DNA of 64,000 nucleotides from JAIEOG01 sp964519985. GTDB taxonomy: Bacteria > Bdellovibrionota > FAC87 > UBA2466. Location: contig CAZFMF010000011.1 in the NCBI GenBank assembly GCA_964519985.1, positions 1 through 64,000 on the forward strand. The letters are read 5' to 3'. Below the pieces are notes generated by a model. That model was not told the origin of the DNA and did not search any database. It saw only the letters and a program-made list of their open reading frames with translations. Shown in pieces: positions 27,701 to 35,159 of the stretch. A program made the position numbers and the translations under genes. Positions within the stretch are counted from its first letter, which is position 1. Every line of letters begins with the position of its first letter.

Positions 27701-29731
27701 TTGAAATGTGCGCTGAGTGGGATTGAGCACCTGTCTGCCGGTTCGCAAGGATCGGAAGAACTACGTTCTCACTACATGACCTGGTGCCAATCTTACGCGG
27801 TGGCGAGCCTCGTCATGATGGGTCGGAGCAGCGAGGCGCAGTACTACTTAGATGTCTTGAACGCCTACTTCCGAGAACACCCGAACGATAAATACCATCT
27901 CGGAATTCACCTCAATAATCTCATTCAGGCTCACTTGGAGCAGGGAGAATACTCGGACGCGCCGGAACGAGAATTTTCCCGGCACAACGGACTCATTCGA
28001 GTCTTCATCCCCTTGCTCCTGCTGCACTTGCGCCATTTTTACATCGCCAAGGCCTACCTTCGCTTTAACCAAATGCATTTTGCTCGCCGCGAAAATACGC
28101 GCGAAAAAGAAAAGGCCTTTAAGAAGGCGCTGTGGGAATTGAAACTGGCTTGCGATAACCCCATGTTTAGCTCCCACTACTACACGCTGCGAGGGGCCTA
28201 CCTGGCCTATAAGGGGAAGAATCGGCGAGCGCTGCGCTCCTTGAACAAAGCCGAGCGACTGGCCTTCATCTGCAATAATTCGACGGCACTGTATTTTCAG
28301 CAGCTGACCAAGGCGCGGATGGAGAAGAAACAAGGAGGCGGTTCCGCAACTTCCATCGCCCAAACCGTCTACGCATTTTGCAAAAACCACGGCTGGGCGG
28401 GACGGCAATGGGAAATCGAAAAAGAGTTTGCCGATGTGCGCCTCGGCACAGGCACCGGCACGGAACCGGCGCAGCAAAGGGGCCGCCCTTCCGACGAGGT
28501 CAATCAGTCTCAAGTCCAGGAAATGGATGCGTTGCTTACGATCAACCTCGCCTTGGCGAGTGCCCGTAATGATTCCGAGCGAGGGCAACTCGTTTTGGAT
28601 AAAGTGATGCATGCCATTGGGGCGGAACGCGGAGCGTTCTTTCTCTGGGACGACGCCTCCAATCGCCTAAGCTTCTCGCTCGGCCAATCCAGCGATGGAA
28701 AGTCATTCAATGAACTCAAGGGCTACAGCAGTACCGTGGTCGATAAAGTCTTCCGCACGCAACAACCCATTATCGTCAGTGGTACCGAAGAAGGCGAAGC
28801 GATGGGCAGCGCCAGCATCACGCTCTTCGACCTCCGAAGTATTATTGCCGCCCCCGTTAGCGTGAACGAGAAGCGTTTCGGAGTCATTTATCTGGATAGC
28901 CGTTTCGCCAAAGGAATTTTCAACGCCCGGGATCTCGATTTCCTGCGCGCCGTCGGTATCCAGATCGCCATTGGGATTGATAGCAATCGCAGCGCGCGCA
29001 TCTCGGTGGAGAAAGTCCGCATCGAGAAAGAACTCGAATTGACCGGAGCCGTGCAACGGCTCTTAATTCCCAAATCCACCGATCTAGAAACCGACCGCTT
29101 CCACCTGAGTTACTTTTTCCAAACCGCGAGCCAATCGGGCGGCGACTGGATCTGGTACCAGTCCGAAGAAAACGGAGACCTCACCATTCTGTTGGGGGAT
29201 GTCGTGGGGCACGGTCCGGCCGCCGCCATGATCACGGCCATCGTTTCCGGTACGTACCACGCCCTCCGCGAGACCGCCGACACACCGGTGATCCTGGAGC
29301 GGATCGATCAAGTCCTAAAGGACATGATGAAGGGCGAATACTGGATTTCCCTACTCGTGGTCCGCGTGCTTAAGGACAAAATTGAAGTTTACAACGCCGG
29401 CATGCCCTACTTCTCTTTCTTAAAGAAAGGCAAAGCGGTCGAGCAGATTGGCATTCCGTCCTGTGGGCCTCTGGGCCTGGATGTGAAGCCGGTCAAGAAA
29501 ACCGAAATCCCGTTCGCAAAAGGCGACCGCTTCATGGTCTGCACCGACGGCGCCTTCGAATTCGCTCACAAAAACGGTATTTTTGGCGAACGCCGCCTCA
29601 ACAAGCTCTTCTCATCGACCGCTGGTCTAGTACTGCCCGAGGCCCGGAACAAAATTGCCCAAACCGTCCTCTCCGAAATCGCGGGCCCCGTCCCTGATGA
29701 CGTGGCGCTGGCGATCGTGGAAAAGAAGTAA
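24734..29731 (+). CDS. Giant Ser/Thr kinase - AAA ATPase - TPR - GAF - PP2C (SpoIIE) signalling protein
   Basis: This single 1665-residue protein contains, in order: a Hanks-type kinase (about 25-285; K53, HQDLKPEN with D145, DFG at 164-166), an AAA/NACHT-like ATPase (P-loop GEAGAGKS at 323-330, Walker B VILFIDDIQWID), a long TPR-like helical region (about 680-1230), a GAF domain (about 1265-1420) and a SpoIIE/PP2C phosphatase (GDVVGHG, CTDGAFE, PDDVALAIVE). The layout follows the kinase-AAA-GAF giants known from cyanobacteria, Leptospira and myxobacteria. A SpoIIE end instead of a histidine kinase implies reversible Ser/Thr phosphorylation, perhaps of an anti-sigma or STAS partner. The HQD loop makes it a non-RD kinase. 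The start is TTG 24734 or more likely TTG 24764, which has GGGGG five bases upstream. Confidence 0.93.
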   Translation: MPIRRQTGASLSAVPKIKTESLPSGLELLEAVGSGTSSLVYRARRDGKIYAVKMSKTADPDGRLLKGFRTEATILAQINHPALVQTQEVGSHHGHPYIVMEYLEGELLSSRLKRGKLPGDEIYTIALKLADVLHSVHSHGVIHQDLKPENIYWNPKTGVLKLFDFGLVGTQGRNTAGQSIGTLDYMSPEQLGILDRPIDARSDLYSLGVTLLECVAERMNVPQIAGRSVEAQFQYEPTDILRLNEEIKYEFAKILCTLLKKDPDDRFASADELFTAINRKVFHRQDTLSKQEHLVGRESEKELLYKHWEDCLSGRGSSILVEGEAGAGKSALVSDLVRRAQSDNTISLRGKCTQRLPFAPLRRFFAEIQKTISHGHPAYSKLGSNFVDKSASIRRISPALADHFGLGEGDIGGNQDRFFEEIADVFVILSRYLPVILFIDDIQWIDAETMRTLDCLSPKLAENRILLVMTSRSSFEYLDSLQLFEERFKVSRKISLGSLTPQETNLLVQAYSGNQSIEERFLTHVHTSTGGLPFSVGELLRNISLNGVLAPNWGKLEVQWDQLYNLDLPSDVIELVRRRISSLSETTREVLCTASIVGVSFNVALLSKVTGKKESVVLDALTQGHLQFLVEPTTEGEYKFIHDRVHEAFRAQLEGSRKRELHQKIALTLLETRPTAAHEVFSMADHFWDGYPEQNTKEAYEISVAAGKLASESHALEKAYEYFLRAEGLAAKAGLDPVDPELIGAICTKIGKKAEAIERYQAAIDRTSSKWLRARILGKMAETYVTNLETAEGLKLIERAFAEIDLVPPHPVRTIVSIVWGVVRGLFGYWTGIGYGNATGEKREQLKIIVNLHAQFGFVKFFDLQPLYMVYSGLRNLHNVNRIGDSAELVNLYCNLYLAFGILKIRPFYDSFYRRARLVAERLADPQLIAHVEAYYAFAIVYAGKEVQAENRVRQLLHDYKNSLITEDYVYLCGVYMSSLVVRGFPEKALKCALSGIEHLSAGSQGSEELRSHYMTWCQSYAVASLVMMGRSSEAQYYLDVLNAYFREHPNDKYHLGIHLNNLIQAHLEQGEYSDAPEREFSRHNGLIRVFIPLLLLHLRHFYIAKAYLRFNQMHFARRENTREKEKAFKKALWELKLACDNPMFSSHYYTLRGAYLAYKGKNRRALRSLNKAERLAFICNNSTALYFQQLTKARMEKKQGGGSATSIAQTVYAFCKNHGWAGRQWEIEKEFADVRLGTGTGTEPAQQRGRPSDEVNQSQVQEMDALLTINLALASARNDSERGQLVLDKVMHAIGAERGAFFLWDDASNRLSFSLGQSSDGKSFNELKGYSSTVVDKVFRTQQPIIVSGTEEGEAMGSASITLFDLRSIIAAPVSVNEKRFGVIYLDSRFAKGIFNARDLDFLRAVGIQIAIGIDSNRSARISVEKVRIEKELELTGAVQRLLIPKSTDLETDRFHLSYFFQTASQSGGDWIWYQSEENGDLTILLGDVVGHGPAAAMITAIVSGTYHALRETADTPVILERIDQVLKDMMKGEYWISLLVVRVLKDKIEVYNAGMPYFSFLKKGKAVEQIGIPSCGPLGLDVKPVKKTEIPFAKGDRFMVCTDGAFEFAHKNGIFGERRLNKLFSSTAGLVLPEARNKIAQTVLSEIAGPVPDDVALAIVEKK

Positions 29732-29754
29732 CCGGCGTTTGAATATCGCCCTTC

Positions 29755-29770
29755 ACTCCGGCGCCGGAGT
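29755..29770. repeat. Perfect 16-bp palindrome ACTCCGGCGCCGGAGT, copy 3 of 5
   Basis: This copy lies 24 bases after the giant kinase stop codon and before the toxin-antitoxin pair. It marks the left edge of the AT-richer accessory stretch. Confidence 0.85.
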
Positions 29771-29860
29771 AGAGCCTATTTCTCACCGACGAGACGTTCC
29801 AATTCGGGCCTACTCAATTTCACCGCTAGAGCGAACTTGTCTTTGCCTTCCATTTTGAAA

Positions 29861-29879
29861 TGGGTCATAATTGGGTCAT
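29861..29879. promoter_or_regulatory. Direct repeat TGGGTCAT x2 at the antitoxin start
   Basis: TGGGTCAT occurs at 29861-29868 and 29872-29879, spaced by 11 bases, about one helical turn. Phd/YefM antitoxins bind such repeats at their own promoter, so this is a candidate autoregulatory operator overlapping the antitoxin start. Confidence 0.4.
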
Positions 29880-30156
29880 GAAAAGGTCACATTCTGGCGG
29901 TGGCGAAAAAGTGAGCATTGCAAACCTCAAAGCCAAACTTGCTTACTATCTCCGCAAAGTCCGCTTGGGAGAGGAAGTCATCGTCACCGAGCATAAGCGA
30001 CCCGTCGCCAAAATAGTTCAGCTGGAGCCCGAAGGGCTAGATATCATTCGAGCCAAAGGTTCCTTCGCGGAAGTTGCGGATACAAAACTGGAACCTCTTG
30101 ACCACGAAAAAGTAGACTCCCTATCGCACCTATTGAAGGAGCGAGGTAATCGTTAA
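29878..30156 (+). CDS. Phd/YefM-family antitoxin
   Basis: The N-terminal part VSIANLKAKLAYYLRKVRLGEEVIVTEHKRPVAKIV is the DNA-binding Phd/YefM fold (normally 'is..el+..l...l..v..Ge.v.it..g+pvA.lvp'). The C-terminal tail (EVADTKLEPLDHEKVDSLSH) would bind the toxin. It neutralises the PIN toxin downstream and probably represses the operon. The start may be ATG 29878, ATG 29860 or GTG 29911; none has a strong Shine-Dalgarno sequence. Its stop TAA shares one base with the toxin's ATG. Confidence 0.85.
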   Translation: MKRSHSGGGEKVSIANLKAKLAYYLRKVRLGEEVIVTEHKRPVAKIVQLEPEGLDIIRAKGSFAEVADTKLEPLDHEKVDSLSHLLKERGNR

Positions 30157-30569
30157 TGATCGCCTACATCGACTCTTCGGTGCTACTTCGAGTTATTTTT
30201 TCTGAGTCCAACTCGCTCAAGGAGTTTAAGAAGATCAAGGCGGCAGTATCGAGCGAACTGCTACGAGTGGAGTGCATGCGCACTATCGATCGTGTCCGCG
30301 TCACTAATAAGTTTTCCGATGAAGTTTATCTAGAGTATGTCCGACGCTTCTTTCTCTTCTTGGAAAAAATCGATCTCATTCCAATTCAACGAGAAATCCT
30401 GAATCGAGCCGCACAGCCTTTTTCCACCATCTTAGGTTCCTTAGACGCCATCCACCTCGCTTCCGCGATTTTGTACCGCGAAAGATATTCCTCCCGGCTT
30501 GTTCTTACGACCCACGATAAACAGCTATTTGGAGCTGCCCTCGCGTCTGGCTTCGAGGTGCTTGGTTAA
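30156..30569 (+). CDS. PIN-domain toxin ribonuclease (VapC-like)
   Basis: The 137-residue PIN domain has the acidic metal-binding residues of the family: D6 in AYIDSSVLL, E34/E39 in SSELLRVE, D97 in LGSLDAIHLASA and D121 in TTHDKQL. Such toxins cleave tRNA or rRNA when freed from their antitoxin. It is coupled to the Phd-type antitoxin by a TAATG overlap, which is the typical arrangement of a type II toxin-antitoxin pair. All catalytic residues are present, so it looks active. Confidence 0.9.
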   Translation: MIAYIDSSVLLRVIFSESNSLKEFKKIKAAVSSELLRVECMRTIDRVRVTNKFSDEVYLEYVRRFFLFLEKIDLIPIQREILNRAAQPFSTILGSLDAIHLASAILYRERYSSRLVLTTHDKQLFGAALASGFEVLG

Positions 30570-30666
30570 CATCTTGTGATCTAAAGCTAATTTCGCGCCT
30601 AAAAACTTGTCTTCTCGGCCTCGGATTGTGGTAGGAACTCGCCCACCTAAGTCCTGGAGTTCGTGT

Positions 30667-32349
30667 ATGCGATTTCTGACCTCAATCTTCCTATTGGTAA
30701 CCCTGAGTGGGGCCGCGTCCGCCTTAGCACTGCGCCCACTCACGAATGAAATGGTCTTGGAAGATCTCAACCAGCTCGTGAAAAACGTTCAGGCTTACTA
30801 TGGGCCACTGGAGTACAAGTCCTCTAAGCTTGGATTCAAGCTGGACGACGCGGTGACGCTGGCGGAGAAGCAGATCCGAGCCGCCAAGTCGGAAGCGGAA
30901 GCGATTTCGGCGCTGGCGAAGTTCCTGGGGAAACTAGGCGACGGGCATGTGAGCATCCAGTTTCCCAATTACACCAGCAATACGTCTCAATACTCCATCC
31001 CGATCTTCGTCACTCCCGTGGAAGGCAAAGCGATTGTTGCGACGGTGGATCCTTCAATCACAAACCTGGGAATCGAAGTCGGTGACGAGCTTGTATCCGT
31101 GGATGGCGAACCGACGATGACTTTCGCCGATAAGGTGAGTGCCTACCGTAGTTTCGGAAATCCGAAGAGCAATGCTCATCTCATCTACCAAGCGCTACGC
31201 CGCGATAGTTACATGGTGGAGCTCACTCCCAAACGTGCCGAGGCGACGCTCATCGTCGCTAAGGCCAATGGCAAAAAGTTAACCGTGAATGCAGTGTGGA
31301 GACCCCGCGCCCTCCACGATGCCGATGTAAAATTTGTGGCGTCTAAGGATCCTTCCGCGAGCTACTTGTTTCGGGGCGTCCGAGATTTTAACGACGCCGC
31401 GGGGGCCGCTTCGCTTCAGGCAATGGGCGCCTCGGAGCCATTCTACTATACCGCTCAAGCGCGGGAGAAGTTCCGCATTACCCGAATCCACGCGAACGCC
31501 GACTTTTTGGCGAAGTTCAAAGTCGATCCCTTGAAAGTCCCGGACGTCTTTGCGGCGATGTTGAAATACGAAAACAAGAACATCCTCGTTCTGCGCATGC
31601 CCACGTACAGCCTCCCGGAAGGACAGTGGCAACCTTACATCCAGTTGTACAAGGCGATCTTGAACCAGTACGAACCCTTCGCCGATGTTCTCGTCGTCGA
31701 TCAAACCCACAATCCCGGCGGTAACTCCAACTACCTCGAAGCCTTTTTGCAGCTTTTCATCAAAGAACGCGCGGCCAGCGTCGTTCAATTTATGCGGGCG
31801 GACCGAAAATGGATTCGGCACTACGAAGCAATGGCGGCGCAGGCCGACCCGAAGCTTGAATCCGAGCGTTCTCGACAGCTCATGCTGAGGGCTCGCATGA
31901 TCGAAACGTCGCAGGACAAAGGTGAGTTTCTCACTAAGGAGCCTATTCCTTTGAACTGGGACTCCGAGCTCGATCCGAACCAAGATTACACCTGGAAAAA
32001 ACCCATGCTGGTTCTCATCGATGAACTGGCCGGATCGTGTGGCGATATCTTTCCCATGGTGATCAAGCGGAACAACATCGCAAAACTTTTCGGGGAAGCA
32101 ACCATGGGACTGGGGGGCAACGTGGAACCCATCGGAGAGCTCACCCATACCGGTGCCAGCGTCAATCTGACCCGCGGACTTTTTGCCGTCTATCGCGCCG
32201 ACGGCAAATACGCGGACGCCGATCTTGCCGAAAACAACGGCCAGAAACCAGACTACCCCCACTCCATCTCATTGAACGATTTTCGAGCCGGTCTGGTCGG
32301 CTACGTCGAGGCCTTTGCCAAAGCGGCCGTTGAGCAACTGCCTAAGTGA
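30667..32349 (+). CDS. Secreted S41-family (tail-specific) peptidase
   Basis: ATG 30667 is chosen because GGAG lies about seven bases upstream and a signal peptide follows at once (MRFLTSIFLLVTLSGAASALA). After a helical N-terminal region comes a PDZ-like stretch (NLGIEVGDELVSVDGEP) and the C-terminal-processing peptidase core. The nucleophile is S457 in VLIDELAGSCGDIFP, and a lysine candidate follows in AKLFGEATMGLGG. The motif VVDQTHNPGGN matches the oxyanion strand of S41 peptidases. At 560 aa it belongs with the longer, IRBP/tricorn-like members. It probably cuts exported or misfolded proteins in the periplasm. Confidence 0.85.
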   Translation: MRFLTSIFLLVTLSGAASALALRPLTNEMVLEDLNQLVKNVQAYYGPLEYKSSKLGFKLDDAVTLAEKQIRAAKSEAEAISALAKFLGKLGDGHVSIQFPNYTSNTSQYSIPIFVTPVEGKAIVATVDPSITNLGIEVGDELVSVDGEPTMTFADKVSAYRSFGNPKSNAHLIYQALRRDSYMVELTPKRAEATLIVAKANGKKLTVNAVWRPRALHDADVKFVASKDPSASYLFRGVRDFNDAAGAASLQAMGASEPFYYTAQAREKFRITRIHANADFLAKFKVDPLKVPDVFAAMLKYENKNILVLRMPTYSLPEGQWQPYIQLYKAILNQYEPFADVLVVDQTHNPGGNSNYLEAFLQLFIKERAASVVQFMRADRKWIRHYEAMAAQADPKLESERSRQLMLRARMIETSQDKGEFLTKEPIPLNWDSELDPNQDYTWKKPMLVLIDELAGSCGDIFPMVIKRNNIAKLFGEATMGLGGNVEPIGELTHTGASVNLTRGLFAVYRADGKYADADLAENNGQKPDYPHSISLNDFRAGLVGYVEAFAKAAVEQLPK

Positions 32350-32374
32350 CAGTCCTAACTTCATCCGAGGCTCT

Positions 32375-32390
32375 ACTCCGGCGCCGGAGT
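32375..32390. repeat. Perfect 16-bp palindrome ACTCCGGCGCCGGAGT, copy 4 of 5
   Basis: This copy lies 26 bases behind the S41 peptidase stop codon, in a 211-base intergenic region. Confidence 0.85.
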
Positions 32391-32560
32391 CCGACATGGC
32401 GGTACCGAGTTCGCAGGCGCGCAAAAACCCGCCATCTAGCTATGACCGGAATATCCAGAACTAAAACCGGTTGTTCCCATTTCCTATTCATGCTATCAAC
32501 TCCTCCCCCGCAAAGCGCACCTACGGTTCTTCACTCAGTTCGGGGTTGAGGAGAGTCGGC

Positions 32561-33340
32561 ATGGTCCTAACCATATTAAGCCATCTTGCCATTCCCATTT
32601 TGGCCTTCCTTTTCGTCAATCAGTCGGCACTTGCAACGGACAAAATTGGAAAGATTGGGAGATGCACGAAACAACTGCAGAAGATGTTAGAGGAACGTTC
32701 TGCGGATCCCCGAATGATAGAAATTCTACTCGATCTGGATCGAAGAATAGGGCGCCTGGAATCGGAGAGAGGAGATCGGACGTTGCGGCGAACACCTCGC
32801 GGCACTCTCCCGGCCGCCCACCCGATCTATCTTGTTGAATTACTAAAAACAATGGACCCGGAAGTTCTCAAGGCCAGGATACTTGCTTATCGAAAGCCCC
32901 GAAACAGCAAGCGAGTACCGAATAATGCGCCGAGCCTGTCCCCAATAATAAATATTCGAGATCGGACAGGAGCTATCCTTCGTTTGAGCTGGCTTACCGG
33001 AGAGTGGGGTGGCGATGCCACCATAGGTGAGCAACCACTGGGATCTTTGCTCGTAGGAATCGTGAATTTTGTAGGCGAAGAGTCGAAGAACTTCGATCCC
33101 GACCTTTGGGGCACTTACGTTGGCAAAGTCGTTCTCCAACGCCACGAGGAGATGGTTTATCGCCCTATCCGACTTGGCCACGAACTCCACGAGCGCGTCG
33201 AAACGATGGCGAAAGAGCTATTGGGCGGACAGCCAGGAAGCACGCAGGAAGTGATTATCGCCTCGATTCATTTGATTTGCGATGCCTTTGGAGCGCCCCC
33301 CGCCGACGAGCTCGAGCTAGTCTCGGCTGAGGAGCCCTAA
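32561..33340 (+). CDS. Secreted protein of unknown function (259 aa)
   Basis: ATG 32561 is chosen because GAGGAGAG lies upstream and a signal peptide follows (MVLTILSHLAIPILAFLFVNQSALA). The frame stays open back to 32471. The mature protein is basic and charge-rich with no recognised domain. A central segment (IINIRDRTGAILRLSWLTGEWGG) is beta-like and the C-terminus is helical and acidic. No neighbour suggests a role. Confidence 0.65.
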   Translation: MVLTILSHLAIPILAFLFVNQSALATDKIGKIGRCTKQLQKMLEERSADPRMIEILLDLDRRIGRLESERGDRTLRRTPRGTLPAAHPIYLVELLKTMDPEVLKARILAYRKPRNSKRVPNNAPSLSPIINIRDRTGAILRLSWLTGEWGGDATIGEQPLGSLLVGIVNFVGEESKNFDPDLWGTYVGKVVLQRHEEMVYRPIRLGHELHERVETMAKELLGGQPGSTQEVIIASIHLICDAFGAPPADELELVSAEEP

Positions 33341-33366
33341 GATAAAACCGGTTCCGGCATTCGGAT

Positions 33367-33405
33367 CTGATATCGGATATCCGATATCGAGCCATCCGAT
33401 ATCAG
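33367..33405. repeat. GATATCGGATATCCGATATC palindrome within a larger inverted repeat, copy 2
   Basis: A 20-base perfect palindrome (33369-33388) sits inside a wider inverted repeat whose arms CTGATATCGGAT (33367-33378) and ATCCGATATCAG (33394-33405) are complementary. It lies eight bases beyond the CCA end of tRNA-Gly, so in the transcript it would form a stable hairpin and could serve as a processing or termination signal. The core is shared with 24669-24682. Confidence 0.75.
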
Positions 33406-33412
33406 ACTGAGT

Positions 33413-33488
33413 TGGAGCGGGTGAAGGGGTTCGAACCCTCGGCCCTCAGCTTGGGAAGCTGATGCTCTACCAACTGAGCTACACCCGC
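33413..33488 (-). tRNA. tRNA-Gly (anticodon CCC)
   Basis: The 76 bases fold as a cloverleaf: acceptor GCGGGTG/CACCCGC, D arm GCTC-AGTTGGTA-GAGC, anticodon arm TCAGC-TTCCCAA-GCTGA with anticodon CCC, and T arm with TTCGAAC. Discriminator T and CCA are encoded. It reads GGG codons. A broken tyrosine integrase lies 96 bases upstream of its 5' end. Confidence 0.96.
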
Positions 33489-33516
33489 ATAATAAATAAA
33501 AGAACTGTTACTACGG

Positions 33517-33547
33517 ATACTTAGCACGGCTTTCCAAAATCCGTCTA
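33517..33547 (-). promoter_or_regulatory. Possible sigma-70-type promoter of tRNA-Gly
   Basis: On the minus strand, TAGACG (33542-33547) and TGC-TAAGTAT (-10 at 33517-33523) are 18 bases apart, giving a leader of about 20-25 bases before the tRNA. The match is modest. Confidence 0.3.
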
Positions 33548-33583
33548 CCGCGATTTTCTCGTCCATGGAACATTCGTGGAACA

Positions 33584-33990
33584 TTAATGAAATAGCCGGA
33601 TTACCTGCTCCACCCCTTCGAGGTTGGAACCTCGATGATGGATGTAGCGCTCCGTAACCTTACTACCGCTGTGAGCGAAGAGCTGTCGGATATCGTCCCG
33701 AGTCGCTCCGTGAGAAAGGCACAACGCAGAAGTTGAGTGGCGAAGGCCATGAGTTCCGATCACAGGAATCTCAAGTTCCTTGCAGTATCGCCGCAACTTT
33801 CACGAATACCATTCATACGAGAGCATTCCGCCGACTGGCGAAGTCGCAACGAAAACACTCGAGACTCGTCCACTCTCGGCTCGCAGAACTTGCCAAGCTC
33901 GCCGGGTCAACCTTGGCTCTACTCTATTGGACCGGGGCCCCCCGAAGGAATCACGCTTCCCAAACGGTCTGGCGGAAATCAACCGGGGCG
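33584..33990 (-). pseudogene. Tyrosine integrase remnant with in-frame stop
   Basis: One reading frame encodes the C-terminal half of a phage-type tyrosine recombinase: RSNRVEPRLTRRAWQVLRAE, then SSVFVATSPVGGMLSYEWYS, a TGA (33800-33802), and KLRRYCKELEIPVIGTHGLRH...LFAHSGSKVTERYIH. The catalytic HxxR (HGLRH) and the Tyr region are recognisable. The TGA sits where a CGA arginine would be expected, so one C-to-T change probably killed it. The N-terminal half and its catalytic Arg are absent; a DUF4431 gene starts at 34005 on the other strand. It is probably a relic of an element that used the neighbouring tRNA-Gly. Confidence 0.8.
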
Positions 33991-34004
33991 GGTATCCTCT
34001 GTCC

Positions 34005-34424
34005 GTGAACTCCCTACAGGCGATCATCTTCCTCTCACTCCTACTTGCACCGGAGATTCTCTTGGGTCGCCGCCTACTCCGCTACGAACCGGCGATCGTA
34101 GAGTGTCGCGGCAGGCTGCGGCTTGTCTATTTTCCGGGGTCGCCCAACTACCAGTCCATTAAAGATGGTGACAAACGTGAAGGAGTTTACATTTTGGAAC
34201 TCGAAGAACCTTTCGATATAGCTGCTGCCAACGACCCCAATAAGCCACTTAATGATTCCGAGGGGTGGGGTAAAAACGTGCAACGCATCCAGCTCATTAG
34301 TGATGGAACTCTAGAAAAACGCGTTGGGAAAAAAGTTACCGTGAGGGGAATGTTGTTTGAAGCCATCTTTGGCCGCCATCACACCAGCGTGCTGATGGAA
34401 GTGCTGAAAGTGACCGGGAAGTAA
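34005..34424 (+). CDS. Secreted DUF4431-domain protein
   Basis: The start is GTG 34005, directly before a signal peptide (MNSLQAIIFLSLLLAPEILLG). The 139-residue product ends in the DUF4431 motif KRVGKKVTVRGMLFEAIFGRHHTSVLMEV, whose GxxVxVxGxLFxAxxxHHHTxVLxxV pattern is characteristic. The family is found in secreted or periplasmic proteins of proteobacteria and has no known role. The long upstream extension to 33780 runs through the integrase relic and is not coding. It ends ten bases before the next gene and may be co-transcribed with it. Confidence 0.82.
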   Translation: MNSLQAIIFLSLLLAPEILLGRRLLRYEPAIVECRGRLRLVYFPGSPNYQSIKDGDKREGVYILELEEPFDIAAANDPNKPLNDSEGWGKNVQRIQLISDGTLEKRVGKKVTVRGMLFEAIFGRHHTSVLMEVLKVTGK

Positions 34425-34434
34425 ATGTATTCCC

Positions 34435-35091
34435 GTGCCATCAAAGGTGGTCGGCAGCGCCGTTATCTACATCGATGGCAAGGACCGTCTTGTAAAAATA
34501 GGCGGTGACCCGGCTTGGCGGAACAACAACCCGGGGAACCTTAAGAGCGGTGCCCACACGCGCATTCATGGCTCGATCGGAGTCGTGAACGGATTTGCTG
34601 TGTTTCCGACCGAGGAGATCGGGACGGAAGCGAGGATTCGGCTGTTGAAGGGAAGCAAGTATCGAAACAAGACGATCATCGAGGCAGTGAAATCTTATGC
34701 GCCGAAGAGCGACGGCAATAATCCCGAGCGGTACGCGCGGCAGATCGAGTCGATTGCTGGCTTGAAGCGCAATCGAGTGTTGAAGGATCTTTCCGATGGC
34801 GAGTTTACGGCACTCGTCGCGGCCATGAAGCAAATCGAAGGAAATCGACCGGGACGAGAGGAAAAGTTTCGGGTTAAGGAGATAATAGATATTCGGGTAA
34901 ACGAACGGAACGCTATTGTCGCCTACAACATTGAGGACTACGGTTGGTTGTCGAAGGCGGAGACGATCGCGCTCATCGAGCAGGGGCGTATCGATGCTGT
35001 CGTGGTAACGGAGAAGGGGCGAACTTATGTTAGAACGCGGCCCGATCACGCGACATCAAACAATCTGTATGAGATGAAACCGCAAAAGTGA
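34435..35091 (+). CDS. Lysozyme-like 'NNNPGNL' domain protein
   Basis: After a short N-terminus the protein has WRNNNPGNLKSGAHTRIHGSIGVVNGFAVFPTEEIG, a signature of a lysozyme-like peptidoglycan-active domain seen in phage virion proteins and in effectors of interbacterial systems. The next helices (IIEAVKSYAPKSDGNNPERYARQI) fit that domain. The C-terminal 80 residues are unrecognised. No signal peptide is visible. The start is GTG 34435, ten bases after the DUF4431 gene. Cell-wall hydrolysis is likely from the motif but unproved; the protein could be a phage or secretion-system leftover in this island. Confidence 0.72.
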   Translation: MPSKVVGSAVIYIDGKDRLVKIGGDPAWRNNNPGNLKSGAHTRIHGSIGVVNGFAVFPTEEIGTEARIRLLKGSKYRNKTIIEAVKSYAPKSDGNNPERYARQIESIAGLKRNRVLKDLSDGEFTALVAAMKQIEGNRPGREEKFRVKEIIDIRVNERNAIVAYNIEDYGWLSKAETIALIEQGRIDAVVVTEKGRTYVRTRPDHATSNNLYEMKPQK

Positions 35092-35159
35092 AGATCGGAT
35101 CGGCTCAGAATGTCGCGTCTCGCAAATCGAAGCACAAAATAAACCAATCAAGGTCTGGA

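Noticed and set aside
31279..32262. Long minus-strand open frame (327 codons) over the S41 peptidase gene
   Set aside because: It is the shadow of the plus-strand gene, which has a signal peptide, Shine-Dalgarno sequence and catalytic motifs; the opposite frame shows none.
33402..33584. Short open frame over tRNA-Gly
   Set aside because: Most of it is the tRNA and its leader.
33780..34004. 75-codon N-terminal extension of the DUF4431 gene
   Set aside because: It runs antisense through the integrase relic; a signal peptide starts exactly at GTG 34005.
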